Below the pieces are notes generated by a model. It was not told where the DNA came from. It made no database searches and worked only from the letters and a program-made list of their open reading frames with translations. The position numbers and the translations under genes were made by a program. From assembly GCF_036880985.1 (NCBI RefSeq), contig NZ_JBAJNO010000009.1, positions 496,001 through 560,000 on the forward strand: a stretch of 64,000 nucleotides of DNA, read 5' to 3'. Source of the stretch: Limibacter armeniacum (GTDB lineage: Bacteria; Bacteroidota; Bacteroidia; Cytophagales; Flammeovirgaceae). Below are positions 38,384-48,259 of this stretch, piece by piece (the first letter of the stretch is position 1; every line of letters begins with the position of its first letter).

Positions 38384-39667
38384 ATGGCGATCATCGAGAA
38401 CATCAAGAGCCAATGCTCTATCATTGAATACCTGAATGGAAAAGGTTTGAAAGGCCAAAAGCACGGAAAACAGATGTATTACAACTCTCCAATTCGTGAG
38501 GGCGACAATGACAAGAGTTTTGCCGTAACGATGGACGGCACCAAGTGGATTGATTTCGGTGGCGGCGATGCTGCCAAAGGTGATATCATCACGCTGGTGG
38601 AAATCTTGGAAGCCTGCAGCAAGCAAGAGGCAATCAGCAAACTCTCCCAGCAGCTGATCCAAAAACCCGAAAAGGCCAACCCCAATACCGAAAAGAAAGC
38701 AGCTGCCGGCACAGCGCCAGAGAAAGGCGATTTCGCCCAAGACGAGCGCAGGCAAGTCACTGCAGTATTGCCGGTGGAAAAGAAAACAAAGCTAATGGAG
38801 TACATCACCTCCAGAGGCATCTCCGAAAAAATAGCCATCCAGTATTTGCGCTGTGTGGAGTACCGTCAGGATGGCAAGTTTTCACCAAAAGGTTACCCAT
38901 ACTTTGCCATCGGTATGAAAACAACTGGTGGATGGGAGCTGCGTAACCATGCCAACGGCACCGACTTCAAGAGCCATATCGGAAAGAAGAAACCCTCTTT
39001 CTTTCAGGGAAAAACAAGAGGTGGAAACATTCTGCTGTTTGAAGGCATGTTTGACTTCCTGACCGCACTGGAGCATTCCGACACCCTAACGCTGCCTTTT
39101 GATGCCATCGTGCTGCACAGTGGCAACAACCTAACCAAGGAAGTACTGGCATTTATCAAGCAATGGTACCAGACAGCGGATGCCTATGTGGACAACGATG
39201 CCAAAGGTGATGAGGTAATCAGCAAGCTGGTAAACAATGGCTTGAAGGTAATGGACTTCAGGAAAAAGATTTACCCACACCATAACGATTACAACGCTTT
39301 CTGGTGCTGGAGAAAGCAGCTGAACTTCCAGCCAAACAGTGCACCTGCAGGCGATCCCAAAAACTCACTTTTCAAGATTGCGGTCTACTTCTACGACAAG
39401 CATACCGACGGATCGGATAAGTACTGGTTTTACTACAGCCCAGACAACGAGCAAGACAAGCTGGACTTTCACAGCGTAATCCCAAGCAACTTCAACGATC
39501 TGGAGCCCGAAATCAGACTGCAGCTGCTGACTGCCAAATTCCGTGGCCTGAACCACATCTTTATGAAGCATATCAATGCCAATATTGACAAGATCAAGAA
39601 GGCTATCATATACGCCCAGAAACGTCCGAGCAACTTGGACTTTTACCCAACTTGTACCATTAAATAA
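38384..39667 (+). CDS. Phage DNA primase with Toprim domain
   Basis: A 427-residue protein. Residues about 5-95 follow the CHC2 zinc-finger fold ('MYYNSPIREGDNDKSFAV', 'KWIDFGGGDAAKGDIITLV'), but the zinc-binding cysteines and histidine are replaced. Residues about 213-290 are a Toprim domain with Glu220 in 'LLFEGMFD' and the DxD pair Asp270/Asp272 in 'AYVDNDAKG'. The C-terminal about 130 residues are unlike anything I recognise. It probably makes primers for phage replication. It is followed 9 bp later by a small gene in the same direction. Confidence 0.85.
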   Translation: MAIIENIKSQCSIIEYLNGKGLKGQKHGKQMYYNSPIREGDNDKSFAVTMDGTKWIDFGGGDAAKGDIITLVEILEACSKQEAISKLSQQLIQKPEKANPNTEKKAAAGTAPEKGDFAQDERRQVTAVLPVEKKTKLMEYITSRGISEKIAIQYLRCVEYRQDGKFSPKGYPYFAIGMKTTGGWELRNHANGTDFKSHIGKKKPSFFQGKTRGGNILLFEGMFDFLTALEHSDTLTLPFDAIVLHSGNNLTKEVLAFIKQWYQTADAYVDNDAKGDEVISKLVNNGLKVMDFRKKIYPHHNDYNAFWCWRKQLNFQPNSAPAGDPKNSLFKIAVYFYDKHTDGSDKYWFYYSPDNEQDKLDFHSVIPSNFNDLEPEIRLQLLTAKFRGLNHIFMKHINANIDKIKKAIIYAQKRPSNLDFYPTCTIK

Positions 39668-39676
39668 TCGCCGACC

Positions 39677-40069
39677 ATGATTATCAACATCGAAAAAAAC
39701 CTGAATTACATCAAGCAATTGTCTGACGGAGTGAAACGCTTCGACAGTGTAAAACCCTTTGACAGTGCCTTCCACATGTCCATGTGGATGGAAGACAATT
39801 GCCTCAAGTGCCAGAAGTGCTTTACAGCACACCACCCAGATCATGAGCTGCCGCAATTTGAGGAAAGTAAGGAGCTGGTCCGCAAAGGACAGGAGTGTAT
39901 TGGAAAACTGGCCATGGATATGATGATCAATCAGCCAACCATTCCGGATGACATCGCTAAGATGATTGGCTACGAAAAGCAGCTACCAACCCAGTGTGCT
40001 GCCTTTAAGAAACTGGAGGAGGCTAAGGAGCAGACGGAGAACCCTAACCAAATGACGCTATTTAATTAA
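39677..40069 (+). CDS. Small phage protein with CxxC motif
   Basis: A 130-residue acidic protein with a 'CLKCQKC' cluster near residue 45 that could bind zinc, and an otherwise helical sequence. It is in the same unit as the primase. Its last 12 bases overlap the 3' end of the convergent MBL-fold gene. Function unknown. Confidence 0.62.
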   Translation: MIINIEKNLNYIKQLSDGVKRFDSVKPFDSAFHMSMWMEDNCLKCQKCFTAHHPDHELPQFEESKELVRKGQECIGKLAMDMMINQPTIPDDIAKMIGYEKQLPTQCAAFKKLEEAKEQTENPNQMTLFN

Positions 40070-41302
40070 CTCTTTTATTTCTTGTGCTTTATTTTGAAAT
40101 ATTTGAATGCATGTGCTCTCTTCTTTCTCTGTAACTCCAATTACAATTAATTTTTTAGATAAATTTCCATAATTTAATACTTCAACCCTTTCTTTTTTGA
40201 AATAAATGTCTAGCGCATATTTTACATTTTTATTTGTTGGGTGATTGTATTTGTTTTTTTCACCAAATGAAACAGGACAAAAAAGGTACTGATTATTAGA
40301 TAGTTTATTGAATAATTTAATGCAAAAATCTTTATTACTTCCGTGATGAGGAATTTGAACTGTCCCAATAAACTTATGATACTTTTTAAATATTTTATCA
40401 TAATGACTAATATCAACTTTAGCATCACCTGTATAAATGCAACCAGGTTTGTTTAAAATCTCTTTAATTGCAAATTTAATTTTATAATTGTACACATCAC
40501 TACCAGTATATCCCTTGAGTGACTTTAAAGTATACATGATCTGATCTCGTTGAATCTCCAATTTCTGAAACAATCCAGAATTTGATGGTAATGAAAATAT
40601 CAACATTGAATTTGTGTTAATATTACCATCTACTTGACGAAATATATTTCTTAACTTCTTCAAGTCATGCTTTAATAAGTTTAAAGTGTATTTCTTGTCG
40701 GAGCATAACTTATTGTAATCAATATTGTTGTGATTTAATAGATTTTTAAACTGTTGAAGTCTATCTTCTCTTTTAAAATTATAAGGAATGTACCTCCATT
40801 TCAAAATGTGATTAATAATTATTTCACTTCCACTTGACCACACTCCTTCTGTTGTTAAATTGTTGTCACTTAAATCTAAAACAGTGGTATTGTTATCATT
40901 AACATCTTCATATCTATCGATGTATAAAATTTTCACATTTTCTCCAAAAAAGTTACTAGGATTATTCAAAAGTGACGACATCCCTTCTTTAAATATTCTA
41001 TTTCTATTGATCAAGAGTATCTTTTCCTCATTATTAATGAAAGGCATCATAACTTTATGGATCTTAATGGAATGTTTTACCAAATATTTCACTAAATTTA
41101 CATGATCATTATCTAAATGAGATATACATAATAAGTGAATTTCTTTATCCTTTACCCATTCCTCAATTCGCTCAACCTTATTCTTGAATTTTGTATCACT
41201 ACCACAATCATACACAACATTATATTCATTATTACCATCAATAATTCTCTCCGAATAAAATGCTCCTTGACCGACAGGGTGAAAAGTTCTAATGAGTTCC
41301 AT
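40058..41302 (-). CDS. ComEC-like MBL-fold metallo-hydrolase (prophage cargo)
   Basis: A 414-residue AT-rich gene on the strand opposite to its early-region neighbours. The metallo-beta-lactamase fold shows in 'VVYDCGS' (about 30), the metal motif SHLDNDH (His62, Asp64, Asp66, His67), 'CIYTGDAKVD' and 'VQIPHHGSNKDF'. The HHGS and TGD blocks are those of ComEC/Rec2-type MBL domains, but there is no membrane part. It is predicted to be a soluble nuclease or phosphodiesterase. Proteins of this type occur in several phage-defence systems, so a defence or exclusion role is plausible. The middle third (about 100-290) is unique and would carry specificity. Confidence 0.8.
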   Translation of the reverse strand: MELIRTFHPVGQGAFYSERIIDGNNEYNVVYDCGSDTKFKNKVERIEEWVKDKEIHLLCISHLDNDHVNLVKYLVKHSIKIHKVMMPFINNEEKILLINRNRIFKEGMSSLLNNPSNFFGENVKILYIDRYEDVNDNNTTVLDLSDNNLTTEGVWSSGSEIIINHILKWRYIPYNFKREDRLQQFKNLLNHNNIDYNKLCSDKKYTLNLLKHDLKKLRNIFRQVDGNINTNSMLIFSLPSNSGLFQKLEIQRDQIMYTLKSLKGYTGSDVYNYKIKFAIKEILNKPGCIYTGDAKVDISHYDKIFKKYHKFIGTVQIPHHGSNKDFCIKLFNKLSNNQYLFCPVSFGEKNKYNHPTNKNVKYALDIYFKKERVEVLNYGNLSKKLIVIGVTEKEESTCIQIFQNKAQEIKELIK

Positions 41303-41437
41303 AAAAAATTAGTTATTGTTCTGTATTGAAAAAAATCTATTTAAGATATAAAAAACAATCAAATTTTAGTATTGCTATTTTAAATATTGACTGAGAAATG
41401 TCCTAAATCCTAATGGATAAGGTATTTAAATTCAGTT

Positions 41438-41674
41438 ATGAAACTAAGAATCCTACTTGTCCAGCTGGTGATGTTTTTCGCCAAATGCCTACAGTCCCGA
41501 AAAAAGGAGTTTAGAACAATCCGCAAAGATGGGAAATACCACCTCTATATGTATGATTACGAAAAAGATCGCTACGTCTGGATTAGTGCGTTTGACGACC
41601 AAAAAACATTAGCAAAGTTTATAGCTTCCTACAGAAGTATAAACCCCAGCAATGTAGCTGAATTCAACAGCTAA
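41438..41674 (+). CDS. Small basic protein of unknown function
   Basis: 78 residues; a hydrophobic N-terminus (about 3-16) is followed by a compact 'YHLYMYDYEKDRYVWISAF' segment. It has its own strong terminator. It sits between the MBL gene and the tail genes and could be part of the MBL cassette or a phage gene. Confidence 0.5.
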   Translation: MKLRILLVQLVMFFAKCLQSRKKEFRTIRKDGKYHLYMYDYEKDRYVWISAFDDQKTLAKFIASYRSINPSNVAEFNS

Positions 41675-41696
41675 TTCTTATGTGATAGCTCAACAC

Positions 41697-41735
41697 AAAA
41701 CAAGTCTTAGCACAGTGCTAAGGCTTGTTTTTTTT
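41697..41735. terminator. Terminator between convergent genes at the tail-module end
   Basis: Arms AACAAGTCTTAGCAC / TGCTAAGGCTTGTT (one bulge) followed by eight T on the plus strand and preceded by A on the other side, so it can serve both directions. Confidence 0.85.
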
Positions 41736-41745
41736 ATGTGATGGT

Positions 41746-43635
41746 TTATACCTCCCTTGTGGCCACCCTTGCCTCCAGCTCCACATTTTCCACTCCACTA
41801 TGCTTTAAGGTAAACTTCATTTTCTTGGGATAATACCCCATCCCGTTAAGCTGCTGCAACATATAGGGCCTGTAGTTCAACACTTCTGCAAGGTTCATAT
41901 CCGGCTTGAGCTTATGTACTCTTGCATTAGCCTGAAACTCGATGGGGCGCTTGAGAAACTGCTCGTACAATCCCTCTGATCCGTGCCAAAGCAAGGAGAA
42001 CTCAATCGGGTTGCCTGCCCGGTTGTAAATCCTTTTCTGTGGGTTGGAGAACTGGTAATTGGTAGCGGTCAAATAGTTATAGCTGTAGCCCTGATAGTCA
42101 TCTATTGGCTCATATTCAGCCCAAGAGGAGTGGTTGTAGTGCCCGTAGTATTTTTTCTTGTCTCCAGTCACCTCCGGGAAAGCCCGGAAGTTGCTGGCAA
42201 AGTAAGACTCATACCCACCTGCTACCCTTCCTTTTTCTGTCCAGGTAAACTTGATATTGGTTTCGATATGCAGCAGGTGCACATCATTGCTGTGAACACG
42301 CTCCAGGTTCTGTATCAGTCCCCGTTTCTTTACCTTGGTTTCGCCGTCATCGTAGAAATACTCAATCTCCCTTCCTGCTGCTAGCTGCGGCAATGGAATA
42401 TTGGAGGCATCCGGATCGGTATAGCTGATCTTGATGGTCAGGTACGTACCTTCATCGGCTGCAATGTAGTTCCACTCATCAAAACTGAACGTAATGCCCC
42501 GCTTGGTCATATAGACTGGGTCCACTTCGGTCTTGATCTCTTTCTTGTTTTCCCCGTCCCGAATCTTAACCGTTTTCGGGTAAAGGTTAAAGCTGGCAAA
42601 TGGCTCCCAAAAACTGCCATTTGACTGATACCAGCTTGCATTGGCCTCCACAAAGTAGATTGCCCCATTGACAAAATTGGCCCCTGGCAAATCGCTAAAA
42701 GTCACCACGGTGTTTTCCATATTGGGTTGCTCGCCTTCCTGTGTGGTTTCATGGTTAAAGGTGACACTATCCAAATGTGCCGGCTCCGGTTGCCGTTCAT
42801 CGCTGCCTTTTAGGTACTGCTCACCGTAACCACCTTCCCCATAGCTTCTGCCAATCATCTTGTAAAGGTCGAGCATCTTCACTTCCTTATTGAACGTGTC
42901 GATATAAGGGAATGCTCCCCACGAGCGGCTCCAGATATTAAGAAACTTCCCGGCTGTCATGCCCGGTGGAGCGATATCATAGGCGGTATCCTCATACAGC
43001 GTCTCATGCTGCTGGTCACAAAGAAACATCACGTTCTGGTATTGCTCCTTTGGGTACTTCAGATCATAGCTGACCGTATAGCCGATACTTTCAAAGAGTT
43101 TCTCCAGTACATAAGTGGCCGACACAGAAAAGATCTGCTCATTGAATACATCCGATTTTTCGTTGGTGCGGGAAAGAATCTGCTGAAAGTCATCCGAGAC
43201 AAAAAGGTCCCAGACCGGTGTATACCCCGGCTGTGATATCTGGCCACCTGCTGGGTTATAACCAATGACCTTGATGCTGAACAGTTCCGGCAATGGGGTA
43301 TCCTTGATATCGGAAAGGATAGCGGTACTGGCCAGCACAAACACACTGAACCCGCTGCTGCTGATCCGTTGCACCTTGAGATTTCCGGACATCAGCGAGA
43401 TGCCATGGTAGCGGATCTCGGCACTGAAGCTCTGCGTAAAGATATTATCCTCCTGAACAAAGCGGTCCTCATAACCGAAAGCCTCCCGGGCCTCCTTACT
43501 AAATGGCACATTGAAGCTGTAGGTATGCGAACCGGGAATATACTCCAGGTTAAAATAATCCGAATCGATATTGAACGGGATCTGGGCGCTACTGTCCAGC
43601 GGCAGCTCGATATTGTTGACAAGCAGGCTAATCAT
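41746..43635 (-). CDS. Putative phage tail protein (baseplate/tail-tip), 629 residues
   Basis: Large beta-rich protein at the end of the tail operon, two genes after the tape measure, where tail-tip or baseplate proteins usually lie. The N-terminal part ('GSHTYSFNVPFSKEAREAFGY', cited in part) recurs in Bacteroidetes prophages from memory; no named family or enzymatic motif is clear. Its start overlaps the preceding gene by 4 bp (ATGA), indicating coupled translation. Confidence 0.68.
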   Translation of the reverse strand: MISLLVNNIELPLDSSAQIPFNIDSDYFNLEYIPGSHTYSFNVPFSKEAREAFGYEDRFVQEDNIFTQSFSAEIRYHGISLMSGNLKVQRISSSGFSVFVLASTAILSDIKDTPLPELFSIKVIGYNPAGGQISQPGYTPVWDLFVSDDFQQILSRTNEKSDVFNEQIFSVSATYVLEKLFESIGYTVSYDLKYPKEQYQNVMFLCDQQHETLYEDTAYDIAPPGMTAGKFLNIWSRSWGAFPYIDTFNKEVKMLDLYKMIGRSYGEGGYGEQYLKGSDERQPEPAHLDSVTFNHETTQEGEQPNMENTVVTFSDLPGANFVNGAIYFVEANASWYQSNGSFWEPFASFNLYPKTVKIRDGENKKEIKTEVDPVYMTKRGITFSFDEWNYIAADEGTYLTIKISYTDPDASNIPLPQLAAGREIEYFYDDGETKVKKRGLIQNLERVHSNDVHLLHIETNIKFTWTEKGRVAGGYESYFASNFRAFPEVTGDKKKYYGHYNHSSWAEYEPIDDYQGYSYNYLTATNYQFSNPQKRIYNRAGNPIEFSLLWHGSEGLYEQFLKRPIEFQANARVHKLKPDMNLAEVLNYRPYMLQQLNGMGYYPKKMKFTLKHSGVENVELEARVATREV

Positions 43636-44708
43636 CTTTCCGTGAATTTGTAGTTGAACTCAAAACTGTAGAGTGTTTCGTCTTCCTCCACTTCTGCAAG
43701 GCTCTTGTCGGTGATCATCACCTCCACATATTGGTCATTCAGCTTGGCAAATACTTTCTCTGCAGATAAAATCTGTAGGGCAGCCTCGTACTCCTCACGG
43801 CTGCGGAAATATCCCGTCCGGACACGGTACTCGTAATCCAGTTGAACCCGTCCAGAAATAAGCGTACTGTCCAGGTAATTGCTGGAATACTTGTAAGCCG
43901 GTCGGTTGTATTCCGTCCTTTTGGTTTTGATTTGCCGGCGCTTGACACCTGTGGCCACCAGCGTCTCGAGGTTGCCGCTGTCTGCCCAGTACAGCAGTTC
44001 GTGTTCGTAGCGTTTGCTGGAGCTATCCACGATCAGGGTGGCCTTGGTGCCTCCGGACAATACCTCTATCTGGGTGATGGTCTTGCCCGGCTGCAGGTTG
44101 TCATAGCTTACTTGCGGAAAACCAACCGGCAGCAGGTAAGCCCAGCTTTTGGTATTGTCTTTTGTGCCCGGTGCCGGCATGGCCTTGGTAAAGGTCTGGC
44201 TGGTGCCATCATCAAAGAACACCTCATACCCTACAGTTTGCCCCTCGGTAGCCATCACGGTTACAAAGTAGTGGGCACTTTTGCGGATGTACTTGGTGTC
44301 TGCCGCCACAAACAGCGTATTGCCAAAAGCCTGGTTAACTGGAGAGAGATACCGTTTGGCGTAAAAGGCTGAAAACTCGCAGATATCCTCCGAGCCGCTG
44401 ATCTGGTCAGGGTTTTCGGCAATCACCTTAAAGTACTTCAGGTGTTCGGGCAAGAACTGCGGCTCCGTATCGGTCAGGCTTACATCGCTGCAGCGCAGCA
44501 CTGACTCCACAAACTCACGGGCATCGAAACGGCCATAAGCCAGAAAGTTCTCTATCTCCTTGTAGAGCAAGAAGTTTACATCCACATCGTTATTGTCCAC
44601 CTCGTAGAAGTGCACCTTGTTGGTCAGCCCGATGGCATCATCGAGCCAGTCTACCACAATCCTGTTTTTGGCGGGTACCAGTCCCGCAGGTACGTTGATC
44701 GGTGTCAT
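43632..44708 (-). CDS. Putative phage tail protein, 358 residues
   Basis: Soluble, beta-rich protein between the tape measure and the 629-residue tail protein. Both junctions are 4-bp ATGA overlaps, so the three are one translational unit. No motif recognised. Position suggests a distal tail component. Confidence 0.65.
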   Translation of the reverse strand: MTPINVPAGLVPAKNRIVVDWLDDAIGLTNKVHFYEVDNNDVDVNFLLYKEIENFLAYGRFDAREFVESVLRCSDVSLTDTEPQFLPEHLKYFKVIAENPDQISGSEDICEFSAFYAKRYLSPVNQAFGNTLFVAADTKYIRKSAHYFVTVMATEGQTVGYEVFFDDGTSQTFTKAMPAPGTKDNTKSWAYLLPVGFPQVSYDNLQPGKTITQIEVLSGGTKATLIVDSSSKRYEHELLYWADSGNLETLVATGVKRRQIKTKRTEYNRPAYKYSSNYLDSTLISGRVQLDYEYRVRTGYFRSREEYEAALQILSAEKVFAKLNDQYVEVMITDKSLAEVEEDETLYSFEFNYKFTER

Positions 44709-47707
44709 ATTTTGGCTAGGTCTTCAATGGCTATTTGGTCGTCTATTTCCTCCCTCACATAGGTGGTATCCCGGTACCCCCACTGGATCATGGTTGGGCG
44801 TTCGGCATTGTCCTTCAGGGTGGCCGCAATGGTAGTCAGCACCTCCAGTGTGGCAGCGTTTTCCTGTGTGATCACCTGTGGACTGTTGAGCTTGCTGGCC
44901 AGCTGGTCGAGCTGTGAGCTAGTGCTCTGACCGGTACGCTTGCTTTCGATGATGCTTTCAAAGTCTGCCACCACTGGATCACGGCGAACGGAGGCTGGTA
45001 TCACGTACTCATCCTGATGGACATAACCGGCAAAAGCGCCATACCTATCACCTGTCCCGATATTGCCCTTACCTGTTGCACCACCGAAAAAGTAGCTGGT
45101 ACCTTCCGTTATGCCAGTCTTTGAGGTGCTCCTTCCTACATTTGGGGACTTTGGCTTTTTCTCCTTGGAAAGTACCTGTCTGGCTTTGGCTACGTTGGTG
45201 GTAATCCGGACAAGACCTGCAATAAACTGGGCAGCACCAGCTCCCCCGAAGGTCACGGAGTTGGATGGGTTGGCCTCCGAAGCTGCAGTCAGTGAGGAGA
45301 TAGCTGCTGCTGTATCCAAACCGATCTGGAAAAGTGTGGCCAGTTTCTGGAATTCTGCCATTGCCTCTGAGTCATCACCTGCCGCTTGGGCAAGCGCTCC
45401 AGCAAAATCAGAAAGTCCTCCAAGTACGGCTTGTGTGGCTTGTGCCCTTTTGATCCGATCCTGCAGCTCCTTATCCTCAATGGCTTTGTTTTTCTGGGCT
45501 GTCAGTTCACGGATGGTATTTTCTTCCAGTCCCAACCGCTGGGCTTCTGCAATTAGTGCATCGTAATGAGATGCGATTTGCACCAGTTCCAGATCCTGCT
45601 CAGTAGCCAGCGCCTCACCACGGGAAACAAAGTCAGCACCTACCTCTTCCTTCTTTTGTTTGATGGCTTCCTCTGCTGCTAGATCAATCCGTTCACGTTC
45701 TGCATTGAATTCCTTTTGATCAATCAACTGTGAATTATAAAACTCCAGTGTCTTGGCCTTGAGTGTATCAAAACGTGCTTGCACTCCTGCAATGACCTGT
45801 TCATCGGTTGTCAACTGACTAGCCTCCAGCTCCTGTTCTATTTCACCCACCTCACGACGGAGTGCTCTCCAGGCATCGAGTATTGGACCGAACTCATCTA
45901 CCGGCTTTTCTTTCTTTTTCTTTTTATCGTCATCATTGCCTTTTCCCTTTCCTTTCTTCCTTTTTTCCTCCTCAATTTGACGGTCCCGTGCATCTGACCA
46001 TTCCTGATCACTTTGCTTTTTCAATTCGGCTTTTCTTTCTTCCAGATCCTTCAATTTCTGCTCATAGATCTCGACCTGATTTAGAGCCTCTAACAGGTTT
46101 GCACTGGCTGTATTATAATAGTTGGAAGAGGTGCTTGTATTATCATATATTTCCTGCACCCTCTCTTGTTCTTTCCTTAGCTTAGCTAACTCATCAGTTG
46201 TTGTACTAATCCCATCTATGACTTCATCATAATTCAAACTTTTGATTGTGTCCTTATTCCTAGCCATCACTGTATCTACAGACTGCATACTCTCCAACCA
46301 GTCATTGAAAAGCCCAACCGTTGTACTAAGAATTACTGAGAAAGTATTCTTCAGGAAATCCCCAAAACCACTAAAGTTTGTTGACAACCTGGCTAACTCC
46401 TTATTAAGGTCCTGCTGTATCTCCAGTTCCTCTTTCTGTTTTTCACCCAGTTCATCCAACTTGTCCAGGTTACGGCCAATAGCTTCATTCAAATTCTCGT
46501 AAGCCACTTCCAAACCACCGACATCTTCCAAAGCACCACCACCCAAGTCTGCAATAATTGTCTGCAATTCTTGCACGGATAGTCCGGAACGCTTGGACTG
46601 CACGAAAATCTTCTGGAAGATATCCACTACATCTTCTCCTGACTCAATGGACTGCTTAACCTCATTGGAAAATTCTTTCCCAAGTGGTTTTAGCGCTTTT
46701 TCTACTGTAGGTGTAAACTCGTTCAGTCTTAGGCCAAGCTCCTTGATGGTGTCAATCAGCTTGTCATCAAATAGCGCTGCACCTTCCTGCTGTACCAATA
46801 CTTTTATAAAATCCTCTGCAGAGATACGGGCATTCTTGGCCTGCACAGCGTATTCTTTTAGCTGCGAGACATAGTCCCCACTGGCATTGGCGCCATTCAG
46901 GAAACCTTTCTCCACCAGATCAAGTGCTTCCCTAAAATCGATCTTGTAGGCAGTTGCTACCGACTGAGTGGCTTTCAGGATTTCGTTATACTCCTCACCA
47001 TAGACATCAGAAAGTGATTGGATACGAGCAGTGGTTTGTTCCAGTACCTCACCTGTTTCACCAGTTACCCGCTTGGTGGTCCGCATCAGGCCAGTGAACT
47101 TTTTCTCAACTGAAAGGATTTGATTCCCCAAATACAAAAGGCCTGCAGCAACTGCAGCAATTGCACCTCCCTTACCGCCAAGCTGCATTAACTCACCTCC
47201 AAAGGAGCTGAAGATATTGGTGGATTTCTTGGTAGTGTTGTTGGTACTGGCCATTTCAGCCTTCACCTTGTCCATTTCTGTATTCAGTTCCTTGTAGCGT
47301 GTGGTACCTCGGGTGGTATTCTCCATTTCCCGGTTGAGTTCCCTTTGCCTGTTCTTGAGCTGGCGCATGGTAAGCCCGGCAAGTCCCAGCTGTTCACGCA
47401 AGCCTTTTACCTTCCGCTCTGCATCCTTGTACTTGTCGGTTGCCTTAAGGTAATCTTGCTGTGCTCCTTCCAGTTCCTTGAGTTTCTTGGCGGCATTTTC
47501 ATATGCCTTTGACTGCTTTTTCCCGGCTGCCTCCAGCGACTTCATTTTGTCAGAAGTCTTGGTGTACTCCTTGGTAGCCCTTTCCAATACCTGCATCTGC
47601 TTGGCAGCCTTGGCCGCTTCTGCCTCAAACAGCCCTAACTGGTTGATACCTTGCTTGCCATCCACCTGAATGGTGGTTTTGGCTATATCATTACTTTGTA
47701 CTGCCAT
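44705..47707 (-). CDS. Phage tail tape measure protein
   Basis: I prefer ATG 47707 (1000 residues), which overlaps the upstream gene by 17 bp, over the ATG at 47749. Long coiled-coil N-terminus (about 15-160), a glycine-rich hydrophobic stretch near 175-200 ('GGKGGAIAAVAAGLLYLG'), the TP901-type core ('VEKGFLNGANASGDYVSQLK' and 'EDFIKVLVQQEG'), then a second long charged coiled coil. This architecture is typical. It sets tail length and indicates a long-tailed (siphovirus or myovirus) morphology. Confidence 0.9.
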   Translation of the reverse strand: MAVQSNDIAKTTIQVDGKQGINQLGLFEAEAAKAAKQMQVLERATKEYTKTSDKMKSLEAAGKKQSKAYENAAKKLKELEGAQQDYLKATDKYKDAERKVKGLREQLGLAGLTMRQLKNRQRELNREMENTTRGTTRYKELNTEMDKVKAEMASTNNTTKKSTNIFSSFGGELMQLGGKGGAIAAVAAGLLYLGNQILSVEKKFTGLMRTTKRVTGETGEVLEQTTARIQSLSDVYGEEYNEILKATQSVATAYKIDFREALDLVEKGFLNGANASGDYVSQLKEYAVQAKNARISAEDFIKVLVQQEGAALFDDKLIDTIKELGLRLNEFTPTVEKALKPLGKEFSNEVKQSIESGEDVVDIFQKIFVQSKRSGLSVQELQTIIADLGGGALEDVGGLEVAYENLNEAIGRNLDKLDELGEKQKEELEIQQDLNKELARLSTNFSGFGDFLKNTFSVILSTTVGLFNDWLESMQSVDTVMARNKDTIKSLNYDEVIDGISTTTDELAKLRKEQERVQEIYDNTSTSSNYYNTASANLLEALNQVEIYEQKLKDLEERKAELKKQSDQEWSDARDRQIEEEKRKKGKGKGNDDDKKKKKEKPVDEFGPILDAWRALRREVGEIEQELEASQLTTDEQVIAGVQARFDTLKAKTLEFYNSQLIDQKEFNAERERIDLAAEEAIKQKKEEVGADFVSRGEALATEQDLELVQIASHYDALIAEAQRLGLEENTIRELTAQKNKAIEDKELQDRIKRAQATQAVLGGLSDFAGALAQAAGDDSEAMAEFQKLATLFQIGLDTAAAISSLTAASEANPSNSVTFGGAGAAQFIAGLVRITTNVAKARQVLSKEKKPKSPNVGRSTSKTGITEGTSYFFGGATGKGNIGTGDRYGAFAGYVHQDEYVIPASVRRDPVVADFESIIESKRTGQSTSSQLDQLASKLNSPQVITQENAATLEVLTTIAATLKDNAERPTMIQWGYRDTTYVREEIDDQIAIEDLAKI

Positions 47708-48119
47708 ATTTCTTGAAAGCTGAAATGATTGCCTTGTTGGCGTTTTCACATACGTTGAGGGACACCCAAGACTTGAGCGTATTTAGGCGACCATAGAAGA
47801 CGGTACTGTACCACTTGGCGGGTTTTCTGCTCCCTCCGGATGATCTGCTGGAGATACTACCGCCCCGGCTGCCTGCAATCTTGGATTGCCTGCGTCCAGC
47901 AATAGTACTACCACGACCGACACCCATATCACGGAAGCGACCATGGAGCTTGAAATGGTGTGCGCCTTCTATTACATCACCTTTTTGCTGCACATCACTG
48001 CGGATGGATCGCTCCAGCTCTCCAGACTTACCGACTTTTAGCCGCTTGAGCTTTGCCTTGAAAAGTTTCTCATTGTCTCGCAGCCAGCTGGCTACAATTC
48101 GGGATAGTTCCTCTTTCAT
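47691..48119 (-). CDS. Putative tail completion/head-tail joining protein
   Basis: A 142-residue basic protein with a Ser/Gly/Arg-rich low-complexity stretch ('SRGGSISSRSSGGSR'). Small basic proteins with 'GELERSI' and a C-terminal helix are found just before tape measure genes (gp10/virion morphogenesis type). Position supports this; sequence alone is weak. Confidence 0.6.
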   Translation of the reverse strand: MKEELSRIVASWLRDNEKLFKAKLKRLKVGKSGELERSIRSDVQQKGDVIEGAHHFKLHGRFRDMGVGRGSTIAGRRQSKIAGSRGGSISSRSSGGSRKPAKWYSTVFYGRLNTLKSWVSLNVCENANKAIISAFKKYGSTK

Positions 48120-48259
48120 GAGGATAAGATAGGGGTATTAGGGGAGGGGGATGGGGACAATAGTTATGTACTCCACAATAATTTTAAATAAAAGAATCTA
48201 GATATTAATCTATAAAATTACATATTTAGCCGAATCATTTCATGACAATTCAATTCAAT

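Noticed and set aside
45111-45566. Ser/Ala-rich plus-strand frame in the tape measure gene
   Set aside because: Antisense to the coiled-coil coding region; low-complexity composition follows from it.
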